From assembly GCA_937996235.1 (NCBI GenBank), contig CALKVK010000009.1, positions 248,001 through 312,000 of the forward strand: a DNA stretch of 64,000 nucleotides. The letters are read 5' to 3'. This stretch comes from an uncultured bacterium (lineage in GTDB: Bacteria > Planctomycetota > JAJSAM01 > JAJVHW01). This document shows positions 27,480 to 36,534 of the stretch, piece by piece; the first letter of the stretch is position 1; every line of letters starts with the position of its first letter. The translations under genes and the position numbers were made by a program. The notes beneath the pieces are model-generated. The model did not search any database, was not told the origin of the DNA, and saw nothing but the letters and a program-made list of their open reading frames with translations.

Positions 27480-29168
27480 CTACTTCTTCTTCTTCGGGCC
27501 CTTGCGGTCGCGCGACAGGTCCACGTCGTCCTCGACGTCGCCGCCGTCGCCCACGAGAGTCAGGCCGATCTTGCGGTCCTCGGGGTCCACCCGGATGACC
27601 TTCACCTGCACCTTGTCGCCGACGCTCACGATCTCCTCGGGGGAGACCCCGCGGTCCTCGGTGAGCTCCGAGACGTGCAGCAGGCCCTCGAGGTCCGACT
27701 CGAGCTCCACGAAGACGCCGAAGTTGGTCAGCTTCGTGACCGTGCCCTCGACGACCGTGCCGATGCCGTAGCGCATCGGGATGTCGTCACGCCACGGATC
27801 GGACAGGAGCTGCTTCATGCCGAGCGCGACGCGCTTCTTGTCCTGGTCCACCGAGAGCACGACCGCCTTCACGCGGTCGCCCTTCTGCAGGACCTCGCTC
27901 GGGTGCGAGACCTTCTTGGTCCAGGACATGTCGGAGACGTGCAGGAGGCCGTCGATGCCCTCCTCGATCTCCACGAACGCGCCGTAGTTGGTGAGGTTGC
28001 GCACCTCGCCCTCGATGAGCGTTCCCGACGGGTACTTGCCCTCGACGAGATCCCAGGGATTCGTCTCGGTCTGCTTCATGCCGAGACTGATCTCCTTCTT
28101 CTCCTTGTTGATGTCGAGGACGATCACCTCGACCTGGTCGCCCACGTTGAGCAGCTCGCTCGGGTGGTTGACGCGCTTCGTCCACGACATCTCGGAGATG
28201 TGGACGAGACCCTCGAGGCCCTCCTCGAGCTTCACGAACGCGCCGTAGTTGACGATGTTCGTGACCTCGCCCATCACGCGCGTGCCGAGCGGGTAGCGCT
28301 CGTCGACCTTCTTCCACGGCGACGGCGTGAGCTGCTTCAGGCCGAGCGCGATGCGCTCGCGCTCGCGGTCCACCTTCAGCACGACGACGTCGAGCTCCTG
28401 GTCGATCCGCACCACCTCGCTCGGGTGGCCGACGCGGCCCCAGCTCATGTCCGTGATGTGCAGCAGGCCGTCGATGCCGCCCAGGTCCACGAACGCGCCG
28501 AAGTCGGCGATGTTCTTCACGATGCCGCGGCGCACCTGGCCCTCCGCGATCTCCTCCATGAGCTGGCGCTTCATGGCGTCGCGCTGCTCCTCGATGAGCT
28601 TGCGGCGCGAGATCACGATGTTCATGCGGCTCTCGTCGATCTTGATGATCTTGCCCTCGATCTCCTGGCCGATGAACTCGGAGATGTCGGCGTGGCGGCG
28701 GATCGAGACCTGCGAGGCCGGCAGGAAGACGTGGACGCCGATGTCCACCACGAGGCCGCCCTTGATCTTGCGGACCACGCGGCCGCGGACGGCGTCGCCC
28801 TCCTTGTTGCTGGCGATGATGCGCTCCCAGCCGCGCAGGCGGTCCGCCTTGCGCTTGCTGAGCACGATCGCGCCGGCGTCGTCCTCGACCGACTCGAGGA
28901 GCACCTCGACCTCGTCGCCGATGTCGATGTCCTCGGGGTTCTCGAACTCGCTCTTCGAGATGACGCCCTCGGACTTGTAGCCGACGTCGACGATCACCTC
29001 GTCGTTGACGATGTCGAGCACGCGGCCCTTCAGGATCGTGTCGGTCGCGAACGTGCCGACGGCCTGTTCGCCCGCGGCGCTCTCTGCGGCGGCGAAGACC
29101 TTCGCCACCTCCTCGTCGAGGCGCTCGGCCGGCAGGTCGATGCGCTTCAGCAGTTCCTTGGGATTCAT
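27480..29168 (-). CDS. rpsA: 30S ribosomal protein S1
   Basis: The product is 562 residues with six S1 (OB-fold) repeats of about 72-88 residues. Repeats 3-6 show the standard motif VTNIVNYGAFVKLEEGLEGLVHISEMSW and its variants. S1 binds mRNA leaders at the 30S platform and is essential for initiation on structured messages. The ATG follows GGAGGGG by about eight bases. The tail ends in a Lys-rich KKKK stretch. It lies 180 bases downstream of plsC and, through it, of cmk; cmk-rpsA is a very common bacterial pairing. The intergenic stretch contains a hairpin (29271-29289) that could be an rpsA leader structure or a partial terminator. Confidence 0.98.
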   Translation of the reverse strand: MNPKELLKRIDLPAERLDEEVAKVFAAAESAAGEQAVGTFATDTILKGRVLDIVNDEVIVDVGYKSEGVISKSEFENPEDIDIGDEVEVLLESVEDDAGAIVLSKRKADRLRGWERIIASNKEGDAVRGRVVRKIKGGLVVDIGVHVFLPASQVSIRRHADISEFIGQEIEGKIIKIDESRMNIVISRRKLIEEQRDAMKRQLMEEIAEGQVRRGIVKNIADFGAFVDLGGIDGLLHITDMSWGRVGHPSEVVRIDQELDVVVLKVDRERERIALGLKQLTPSPWKKVDERYPLGTRVMGEVTNIVNYGAFVKLEEGLEGLVHISEMSWTKRVNHPSELLNVGDQVEVIVLDINKEKKEISLGMKQTETNPWDLVEGKYPSGTLIEGEVRNLTNYGAFVEIEEGIDGLLHVSDMSWTKKVSHPSEVLQKGDRVKAVVLSVDQDKKRVALGMKQLLSDPWRDDIPMRYGIGTVVEGTVTKLTNFGVFVELESDLEGLLHVSELTEDRGVSPEEIVSVGDKVQVKVIRVDPEDRKIGLTLVGDGGDVEDDVDLSRDRKGPKKKK

Positions 29169-29270
29169 GGTCGGGGCCCCTCCAGGGCCGGGCCGCCAGC
29201 GTGGGCTCGCGGCATCATGCGACGGTCACGTCCGCGTCTGCGGATCCGCTGTCCTTCAGCGTCACCGGCC

Positions 29271-29289
29271 GCCTCCCACCGCGGGAGGC
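29271..29289 (-). other. Stem-loop in the plsC-rpsA intergenic region
   Basis: GCCTCCC and GGGAGGC form a perfect 7-bp stem with a 5-base loop, the only strong hairpin in the 180-base gap between plsC (ends 29349) and rpsA (starts 29168). It lacks a following T-run on either strand, so it is not a textbook terminator. E. coli rpsA is autoregulated through leader structure, so a regulatory role is possible but unproven. Confidence 0.35.
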
Positions 29290-29348
29290 CGCCACCGGCG
29301 GACGCCGCCTCGCCCGCGCCGTCGCGCGCGGGCCGTCGGCCTGCGTCC

Positions 29349-30020
29349 TCATCCGTCCTCGTTCTTCCGTTCCCCGTCTGCACCCGGGGGCGCCTCGTCC
29401 GCGCCCCGCAGCGCGACGATGCGCTCGCGCAGATCCGCGAGCACGTCGTCGGGCCGTGTGTCGTCCCCGTAGGTCACCGGCGCGCCGATGTGCACCTGCA
29501 CCGGGCCGCCGAAGAGCCGCGGCAGCTTCGCGCCCTTGCGCCACAGGTCGCGCGTGCCGCGCAGCCCCACGGGCAGCACCGGGCAGCCCGCCGCGCGCGC
29601 GATCAGCGCCACGCCCTTGCGGAACTCCTGCAGGCGTCCGTCCGGCGAGCGCGTCCCCTCGGGGAAGATCAGCACCGCGTCGCCCTGCCGGAGCAGCTCG
29701 AGGGCCAGCCGCAGCGTGTCGCGCGCGCCGCCGCCGTCGCGCTCGATCGGCACCGCGCCGAGCGCCCCGATCGCGCGCCCGTACCAGCGCACCTCGCCGC
29801 GCGGCCCGAACAGGGTGTTGCGGGCGAGGAAGCGCAGCGTGCGCGGGAACTCGGCACCGACGACCACGGGGTCGAGCACCGACTCGTGCGAGACGGCGAC
29901 GAGCAGCGCTCCCGTGGCGGGCACGTGCTCCCGTCCGGCGACGCGCACGCCCCAGAGCGCGCGGCCGACCACGTGCGCGAGGAAGCGGGCCGTCCGGTAG
30001 AAGGCCGGCCGCGGCCTCAA
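29349..30020 (-). CDS. plsC: 1-acyl-sn-glycerol-3-phosphate acyltransferase
   Basis: The product is 223 residues from a TTG start that overlaps the cmk stop (bases TTGA at 30020-30017). Acyltransferase motif I is SHESVLDP (His-x4-Asp), motif III is VLIFPEGTRSPDG, and the motif II region RNTLFGPRGEVRWYGRAIGA is intact. The enzyme adds the second acyl chain in phosphatidic acid synthesis at the inner membrane. The C-terminal 20 residues are polar and appear dispensable. Its place between cmk and rpsA is found in several phyla. The TTG start is supported by the tight overlap and by the homology beginning a few residues later. Confidence 0.95.
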   Translation of the reverse strand: MRPRPAFYRTARFLAHVVGRALWGVRVAGREHVPATGALLVAVSHESVLDPVVVGAEFPRTLRFLARNTLFGPRGEVRWYGRAIGALGAVPIERDGGGARDTLRLALELLRQGDAVLIFPEGTRSPDGRLQEFRKGVALIARAAGCPVLPVGLRGTRDLWRKGAKLPRLFGGPVQVHIGAPVTYGDDTRPDDVLADLRERIVALRGADEAPPGADGERKNEDG

Positions 30021-30682
30021 CCGCGGCGCTCCCGGACGCGCTCGACGAGCCGCGCGACGACCTCGTCGGCCGTACGTCCCGTCGTGTCCACGTGCACCGC
30101 GTCGTCGGCAGGGCGCAGCGGCGAGACGGACCGCGTGCCGTCGCGGCGGTCGCGCTCGGCGATCTCCCGCGCCACCTCGGCGACGTCCTGCCCGCCGCGC
30201 TCGGAGGCGCGCCGCCGCGCCCGCTCCGCGGGATCGGCGTCGAGGTAGAACTTCACGTCGGCGTCGGGGAAGACGACCGTTCCGATGTCACGCCCCTCCG
30301 CGACCACCCCGCGTGCGCCGTCCGCGAACGCCCGCTGGCGCGGGACCATCGCAGCGCGTACGCGCGGCAGCGCGGCCACCACGGAGACCGCCGTCGAGAC
30401 GTCGGGGCCGCGGATCAGGGCCGTCACGTCGTCGCGCCCGAGTCGCACCCGGAGCGTCCCGTCCTCGACGTCGAGGCGGAGCTCCAGGCCCTCGGCGAGC
30501 GCGCCGACCCGCTCCTCGTCCGAAGGGTCGAGCCCGGAGCGCAGCGCGGCCAGCGTCACCGCCCGGTAGAGCGCCCCCGTGTCGAGGAGGCGGTACCCCA
30601 GGCGGCGCGCGAGCTCGCGCGCGACCGTGCTCTTCCCGGCGCCGGCCGGACCGTCGATCGCGATGATGAGGCAGCGTCCCAT
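30017..30682 (-). CDS. cmk: Cytidylate kinase
   Basis: The product is 221 residues, standard length. It phosphorylates CMP/dCMP with ATP in the cytoplasm. The P-loop is DGPAGAGKSTVAREL (10-24). LDTGALYRAVT is the CMP-binding motif, EGRDIGTVVFPDADVKFYLDA the family signature, and RRxxERxRRD...RSVSPLRPADDA the LID. The ATG at 30682 is well placed by homology. It is the first gene of the minus-strand block cmk-plsC-rpsA-lipoprotein-tyrS, 131 bases downstream of the LpxH-like gene, with a GC-rich hairpin in the gap. Confidence 0.97.
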   Translation of the reverse strand: MGRCLIIAIDGPAGAGKSTVARELARRLGYRLLDTGALYRAVTLAALRSGLDPSDEERVGALAEGLELRLDVEDGTLRVRLGRDDVTALIRGPDVSTAVSVVAALPRVRAAMVPRQRAFADGARGVVAEGRDIGTVVFPDADVKFYLDADPAERARRRASERGGQDVAEVAREIAERDRRDGTRSVSPLRPADDAVHVDTTGRTADEVVARLVERVRERRG

Positions 30683-30773
30683 GGCACGTCCCGGCGTCGG
30701 ACGATTCGCGAACCCGGGAAACTAGCCCGCACCGCGCCCCCGGGCGGCACGAATTGCGGCTGGCCCCGGGCGG

Positions 30774-30797
30774 GCCCCGTCCTCGCGAGGCCGGGGC
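30774..30797 (-). terminator. GC-rich hairpin after the LpxH-like gene
   Basis: GCCCCG and CGGGGC pair around an inner self-complementary CCTCGCGAGG, 17 bases past the stop of the minus-strand LpxH-like gene and about 92 bases before the cmk start. No T-run follows, so termination is only a possibility. Confidence 0.3.
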
Positions 30798-30813
30798 GGC
30801 GGCCCGCCGCGGC

Positions 30814-31557
30814 TCACTCGAAGAGCACGAAGTCGAGGCGCCCCGCGGCGAGCCGCGCGTAGGTCGGCCGGTCCTCCCAGGCGGACAGCACCACGACGTC
30901 GCGCGGCCGGCCGTCCACGTCCAGAGTGTGCCGCCGCCCCCAGTGGACGTGCCCGCAGACGAGCGCGTCGGCGTCGAACCGCCGCAGGAAGTCCGCGACG
31001 GCGCCGCCGTCGAGCCCCATGTCGCCGTACGCCTTGCGGGCGGTCTCGAGCCGGCTCCCCGCCCGCGCGCCGCGGCCGAGGGAGAGGGCCGCCCGCGCGG
31101 GCAGGCTGCGCAGGACGTGGCGGGCCGTCGCCGATCGCGCCACGCGCCGCAGCGCCTGGTAGCGCACGTCGCGCCGGCAGAGCAGGTCGCCGTGCGTGTA
31201 GGCGACGCGGCGGCCGCCGCTCGTCAGGACCCCGCTGTCGGGGAGCGTCCGCACGCCGACGGCCGCCAGCTCCGGGCTCGCCGCGAAGTCGCGGTTGCCC
31301 TCGACGAAGCCGACGGGCACGCCCGCCGCCACGAGCTCCCGGAGCGCCCGGAGCACCGGCGCGAGACCGGGGGTGCGCACCTGTGCCGGAGACACCCAGA
31401 AGTCGAAGAGGTCGCCGAGCAGCAGCACGTCGGCGGCGGCGCGGCACGGCCCCTCGAGGAACGCGACGAAGCGCGCGACGCCCGCGGGGTCGGCCTCGGT
31501 CAGGTGCACGTCGCTCGCGAGGAGGACGGGACCGGGGCGGGGCGGGCGGCTCTCGAT
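30814..31557 (-). CDS. LpxH-like UDP-2,3-diacylglucosamine diphosphatase family metallophosphoesterase with ATC start
   Basis: The metal site of this calcineurin-like family is complete only if translation begins upstream of the first standard start. D16 and H18 (ASDVHL), GDLFDFW, EGNRDF, THGDLL and GHVHWG are all in one frame. The frame is closed by a TGA at 31561-31563, and the only codon suited to the GGAGG at 31564-31568 is an ATC at 31557-31555, six bases away. A GTG start at 31509 (the Val between D16 and H18) would remove D16. From the ATC the product is 247 residues, close to E. coli LpxH (240). LpxH removes UMP from UDP-diacylglucosamine in lipid A synthesis. The family fit is by motif and length, and assignment to LpxH proper is likely but not certain. 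Confidence 0.82.
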   Translation of the reverse strand: MESRPPRPGPVLLASDVHLTEADPAGVARFVAFLEGPCRAAADVLLLGDLFDFWVSPAQVRTPGLAPVLRALRELVAAGVPVGFVEGNRDFAASPELAAVGVRTLPDSGVLTSGGRRVAYTHGDLLCRRDVRYQALRRVARSATARHVLRSLPARAALSLGRGARAGSRLETARKAYGDMGLDGGAVADFLRRFDADALVCGHVHWGRRHTLDVDGRPRDVVVLSAWEDRPTYARLAAGRLDFVLFE

Positions 31558-31664
31558 GCTTCACCTCCGAGGCGCGAACGGCCGAAGGAGGGTAGCCGGA
31601 CCGTCCGCCCCCGGCGCGCCTTCGCGGCGGCGCCGGCGGCGCCTGCGGCGGCGAGGAGACAGCC

Positions 31665-32561
31665 GTGGGCTTCCTGGATCGACTGACGTCCCTGATCGGC
31701 GCCGGCGACGGCGGCCCGAACCTCACGGGCCCGCTGAAGCTGCGGCCGGGCGACACCGTCCGCTACTACCAGGACGCGTACGTCGTGACCGGCGTGCGGG
31801 CCCTGTTCCTGGACCGCACGCGCGTCTTCCACTACCGGCTCGCGCTCGAGTCGGGCGGCCGCGCGGTGCTGGTCGCGCGCGAGGACGTCGAGGGCCTCTA
31901 CTCGATGCAGCGCGCCGTCGAGGTCGCGACGTCGTGGGAGGCCCCCGAGCATCGGCTGCCCGACGGCACCGTGCTGACGCTCTCCGCGAACGGCACGGCG
32001 CGCATCCGGAGCGTCGGCGACTCCGGGGTCGGCGCCGCGAAGGCCGTCGCGTGGCGCGAGTTCGCCGACCCGGAGAGCGACGTGCTGCTGGTGCTCGAGG
32101 ACTACGGCGGCGTGCGCGAGGCGCGCGCCGGGACGCCGGTGCACGAGGGCGAGCTCGCCTTCACGCGCGAGGAGGCCGTGCTCGAGGCCGCGCCGTGGTC
32201 CGATGCGGAGTCCGCGGAGGGGATCGCGGAGCCGGAGGCCGTCACGCGCGGCCGCAAGGGCTCCCCGAACGCCGCGGCGCGCGTGCTCGAGGGCCGCGCG
32301 GCCGACGACGACGACTTCGCCGCCGACGGTCCGTACACGATCGACCGCGACCCCATCAAGTACGAGGACGCCGAGTGGGCGGACGCGTACGAGGAGACCG
32401 CGCCGGTCGGCCGCCCCCTCGCGGGCATCGTGCCGCGCAAGCTCGTGCCGGGCTGGCTCAAGCCCACGCTCTGGGTGAAGGGCTCCGGCTACGCGGACCT
32501 CGACGAGGTCGAGGACGACTGGCTCGTCGCGGCCCGCCCCCACCGGGACGCTGGCAGCTAA
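31665..32561 (+). CDS. DUF4178-like protein of unknown function
   Basis: The product is 298 residues from a GTG five bases after GAGGAG. An amphipathic N-terminal helix (MGFLDRLTSLIGAG) is followed by a beta-rich domain (LRPGDTVRYYQDAYVVTGVRAL, VFHYRLALESGGRAVLVAREDV, TVLTLSANGTARIRSVGDSG) like the DUF4178 fold. An acidic linker (EGRAADDDDFAADG) and a short C-terminal basic patch come next. DUF4178 proteins often accompany phage-shock or membrane-associated systems, but no such neighbours are present. The final five codons (Arg-Asp-Ala-Gly-Ser) and the TAA stop lie within or at the edge of the left repeat of the RAYT element, so the native C-terminus may have been replaced by the insertion. 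Confidence 0.7.
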   Translation: MGFLDRLTSLIGAGDGGPNLTGPLKLRPGDTVRYYQDAYVVTGVRALFLDRTRVFHYRLALESGGRAVLVAREDVEGLYSMQRAVEVATSWEAPEHRLPDGTVLTLSANGTARIRSVGDSGVGAAKAVAWREFADPESDVLLVLEDYGGVREARAGTPVHEGELAFTREEAVLEAAPWSDAESAEGIAEPEAVTRGRKGSPNAAARVLEGRAADDDDFAADGPYTIDRDPIKYEDAEWADAYEETAPVGRPLAGIVPRKLVPGWLKPTLWVKGSGYADLDEVEDDWLVAARPHRDAGS

Positions 32562-32578
32562 GTCGGGTTCCAGCCTCG
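32545..32578. repeat. Left 34-bp inverted repeat of the RAYT element
   Basis: It runs from GGGACGCTGGCAGCTAAGTC to GGTTCCAGCCTCG. It is the exact reverse complement of 33726-33759. Each arm also contains GCTGG...CCAGC, which could fold into a hairpin. It encodes the last codons and TAA stop of the upstream gene. Confidence 0.92.
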
Positions 32579-32638
32579 GCTCTGCCACACCGGCGACGGC
32601 CGACGTAACCGGCGGGCGTGTCGCGTGTCCTCATCGAC

Positions 32639-33691
32639 ATGCCGCGCACCGCCCGCCTCGAGGAGCTCGGGCTCCCGTTCCACGTCATCGTCCAGGGGAT
32701 CGAGCGCCGTCGGATCTTCGACGACGACGCCGATCGCGCCGATCTCCACGCGCGCTGCCGGCGCGTGTTCGCCGAGACCGGCATCGACGTGCTCGCCTGG
32801 GCGTGGATGCCGAACCACGCGCACCTGGTCCTGCGGCCGCTGCGGCACGGGCTCGGTCGCGCGATGCAGCGCGTCCTCTGCGGCTATGCCCGCGCCTACA
32901 ACCTGCGCCACGGGCGCGTCGGGCGCCTCTTCCGGGACCGGTTCTGGTCGCGGCCGGTGGAGTCCGACGAGGACCTCCTCGCGCTCGTCGCGTACGTCCT
33001 GCTGAACCCCGTGCGTGGCGGCCTGGTCCCGGACATCGCCGCCCTCGAGCGCCACGCGTGGACGTCGCTCGTCGAGCTGATGGAGCCCGCCGACCGGCGC
33101 GCGCCGCTCGTGGACGTCGCGGCGGCCCTCGCACCGTTCGGCGCCCACGCGGACGTCGCGACGACGGCCCTCCTCGGCCTGCTCGCGGGTCGGCTCGCGG
33201 CCACCGACGGCATCCTCCCCGTCCCGCGCGCGGCGCTCTCACTCGGGGAGTGCGAGCGCCGCGATCTCGCGGTCGGGGGCACGTTCGCGCTGCGGCTGCG
33301 CACGCGCACCGTCGAGTCCGCGCTCCGCGAGCGTGCGTCGGTGGCGGCCGTCCGGCAGCGGTTGCTCGCGCGGGGATGGACGCTCGACGGCGTCGTGGCC
33401 CGGGCCGCCGCGATCTGCGGGGCGCGCGCGCAGCCCGTCCGGACCGGTTCACGCGCGCGTGTCCACGTGGAGGCCCGGGCGCTCGCCGCGCACTTCGCCT
33501 GCGCGTACCTGCGCTCTTCGGCGGCCGAGGTCGCGCGGGCGACCGGGATCGCGCGCCAGTCCGTGGTCGACGCGCGCGAGCGGGGGCGCGCGTCCGCGGA
33601 GGCCCGGGGGCTCTCGTGGGAGGCGTTCTACTCCGGCGGTCCGCCGCGCGTTCGTGCGTGCGTCTCGGACGCGGTGCCGTCCGCGACGTAG
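32639..33691 (+). CDS. REP-associated (RAYT/Y1-type) HUH transposase
   Basis: The product is 350 residues from the ATG at 32639, where the family's MPRxAR start occurs; a GTG 21 bases earlier is in frame. The HUH motif is H60-A-H62 in WMPNHAHLVLRPL. The catalytic tyrosine is Y119 in AYVLLNPVRGGLV, as in the family's Y-x-LNPVRA/G signature. GRLFRDRFWSRPV is the usual DNA-binding strand. The C-terminal 130 residues carry a DnaA-like helix-turn-helix segment (SAAEVARATGIARQSVVDARERG). It is predicted to cut and rejoin single-stranded DNA at the flanking repeats. It is a single complete copy in this window with no frameshift. Confidence 0.92.
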   Translation: MPRTARLEELGLPFHVIVQGIERRRIFDDDADRADLHARCRRVFAETGIDVLAWAWMPNHAHLVLRPLRHGLGRAMQRVLCGYARAYNLRHGRVGRLFRDRFWSRPVESDEDLLALVAYVLLNPVRGGLVPDIAALERHAWTSLVELMEPADRRAPLVDVAAALAPFGAHADVATTALLGLLAGRLAATDGILPVPRAALSLGECERRDLAVGGTFALRLRTRTVESALRERASVAAVRQRLLARGWTLDGVVARAAAICGARAQPVRTGSRARVHVEARALAAHFACAYLRSSAAEVARATGIARQSVVDARERGRASAEARGLSWEAFYSGGPPRVRACVSDAVPSAT

Positions 33692-33725
33692 CGCGGGCGG
33701 GTCGCCCGGGCAGTGCTGCCGTTGT

Positions 33726-33759
33726 CGAGGCTGGAACCCGACTTAGCTGCCAGCGTCCC
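33726..33759. repeat. Right 34-bp inverted repeat of the RAYT element
   Basis: It begins CGAGGCTGGAACCCGACTTA and ends GCTGCCAGCGTCCC. It is the exact reverse complement of the left arm. It lies 34 bases after the transposase stop and 45 bases before the stop of the convergent NtrC-like regulator gene. Confidence 0.92.
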
Positions 33760-33804
33760 CGTGGCGGCTGGCGGCGGCGTCGCCGTGGCGGCGCGGCGCG
33801 TGGG

Positions 33805-35199
33805 TCAGCTCTCGGACTCGAGCCCGTACGCCTTCATCTTCTCCCACAGGTTCTTGCGGGAGATGCCGAGCACCTTCGCGGCCTCGGCCTTGCGCCCGCC
33901 CGTGTGCTCGAGCGCGGCGAGGATCGCGCCGCGCTCCGCCTCCTCGACGGCCTCGCGCAGCGTCATGACGCGCCGCGGCACCGCGCGGCGCTCGGGAACC
34001 GCCTTCGTGCCGAGGATGTGCACCCGCGACAGCACGAGGCTCTCGCCCGAGAGCGCGACCGCGCGCTCGATCGCGTGCTCGAGCTCGCGCACGTTTCCGG
34101 GCCAGGAGTAGCGGGCCATCTCGTCGAGCGTCTCCGGCTCGATGCGGTACGCGCGGCCCTTGCCGTAGCGCTCGATGAAGTGCTGGGCGAGCAGCTTCAG
34201 GTCGTCGTCGCGGTCGCGCAGCGGCGGCAGGTCGATCGGCACGACGTTCAGCCGGTAGTAGAGGTCGCGGCGGAAGCGCCCCTCGTCGACGGCGTCGAGC
34301 AGGTTGATCTTCGTCGCGGCGATCACGCGCACGTCGACCTTGACCGGCTCGAGCCCGCCGAGGCGCTCGACCTCGCCCTCCTGCAGCACGCGCAGGAGCT
34401 TCACCTGCGTCGACAGGGGCATGTCGTCGATGTCGTCGAGGAACACGGTGCCGCCGTCGGCGTGCTCGAAGCGCCCCACGCGGCGGTCGCGCGCGTCGGT
34501 GAACGCGCCGCGCTCGTGGCCGAAGAGCGTGTCCTCGAGGAGCGTCTCCGGCACCGAGGCGCACGAGATCGCGACGAGCGGCTGCGAGCGCCGCGACGAC
34601 ATGTTGTGGATGGCGCGCGCGATCAGCTCCTTGCCCGTGCCGCTCTCGCCCGTGACGAGCACGCGCGCCTCTCCGGGGGCGACGAGGCGCAGCGTCTGGA
34701 ACACCTCGCGCATCGCCCGCGACTGGCCGATCAGCCCCTCGAGGCTCTGCGCGCGCCCGAGCTCCTCGCGCAGCGAGCGGTTCTCGCGCACGAGCCGGCG
34801 CTGTTTGGCGATGCGCCGCAGGTGGACGACGACCTCGTCGTTGCGGAAGGGCTTGAGCAGGTAGTCGTAGGCCCCCGACTTCATCGCCTCGACGGCCGTC
34901 TCGATCGTGCCGTAGCCGGTCATGACGATGACTTCGGTGTCGGGCGAGCGCGACTTGGCGAGTCGCAGCACCTCCATGCCCGGCATGCCCGGCATCTTGA
35001 GGTCGGTCACGACGACGTCGAACGTGCGCTCCTCGATCTGCCGCCGCGCCTCGAGTCCGTCGGGCGCCACGATCACCGTGTGCCCGGCCTCCTCGAGCGC
35101 GTCCGAGAGCGTGACGGCGATGGTCTTCTCGTCGTCGGCGAGCAGCACGAGCATGCGGTCGTCCGCGTCGTCGGCGTCGGCGGAGGCAGGGTTGTTCAC
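33805..35199 (-). CDS. NtrC-family sigma54-dependent response regulator with a GAFTDA loop and altered Walker B
   Basis: The product is 464 residues: receiver (phosphoacceptor D66 in VVVTDLKMPG, Lys in LLKPF), AAA+ domain and a Fis-type HTH (AEAAKVLGISRKNLWEKMK). Walker A is GESGTGKE at 184-191, and the Arg-finger region FRRDLYYRLNV is intact. The sigma54-contacting GAFTGA loop reads GAFTDA (D235), and Walker B is FLDDIDDMP, with Asp256 where Glu is normal. In E. coli NorR, replacing the same glycine with Asp relieves repression by the sensor domain. No histidine kinase is adjacent. GTG start; RBS weak. It lies 57 bases downstream of larC in the same direction, and its target genes are unknown. 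Confidence 0.94.
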   Translation of the reverse strand: MNNPASADADDADDRMLVLLADDEKTIAVTLSDALEEAGHTVIVAPDGLEARRQIEERTFDVVVTDLKMPGMPGMEVLRLAKSRSPDTEVIVMTGYGTIETAVEAMKSGAYDYLLKPFRNDEVVVHLRRIAKQRRLVRENRSLREELGRAQSLEGLIGQSRAMREVFQTLRLVAPGEARVLVTGESGTGKELIARAIHNMSSRRSQPLVAISCASVPETLLEDTLFGHERGAFTDARDRRVGRFEHADGGTVFLDDIDDMPLSTQVKLLRVLQEGEVERLGGLEPVKVDVRVIAATKINLLDAVDEGRFRRDLYYRLNVVPIDLPPLRDRDDDLKLLAQHFIERYGKGRAYRIEPETLDEMARYSWPGNVRELEHAIERAVALSGESLVLSRVHILGTKAVPERRAVPRRVMTLREAVEEAERGAILAALEHTGGRKAEAAKVLGISRKNLWEKMKAYGLESES

Positions 35200-35256
35200 C
35201 CCGTGAAGGTAGCGACGTCGGGGCGGGGAGCGAAATGCTGGCGCGTTCGCCGTCGC

Positions 35257-36530
<1,274 letters not shown>

Positions 36531-36534
<4 letters not shown>

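Larger units (their letters stand above)
32545..33759 (+). mobile_element. RAYT-type element: Y1 transposase gene bracketed by 34-bp perfect inverted repeats
   Basis: The unit consists of a left repeat (32545-32578), the transposase gene (32639-33691) and a right repeat (33726-33759) in inverted orientation. The two arms are identical over 34 bases; only the next base outward of the right arm breaks the match. It sits between the 3' ends of two convergent chromosomal genes, and its left arm forms the end of the upstream coding sequence. Y1 (HUH) transposases move DNA as single strands through hairpin-forming ends and leave no target duplication, and none is seen here. REP-associated (RAYT) copies are usually single and domesticated. 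Long perfect arms suggest recent movement or ongoing selection. Confidence 0.8.
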
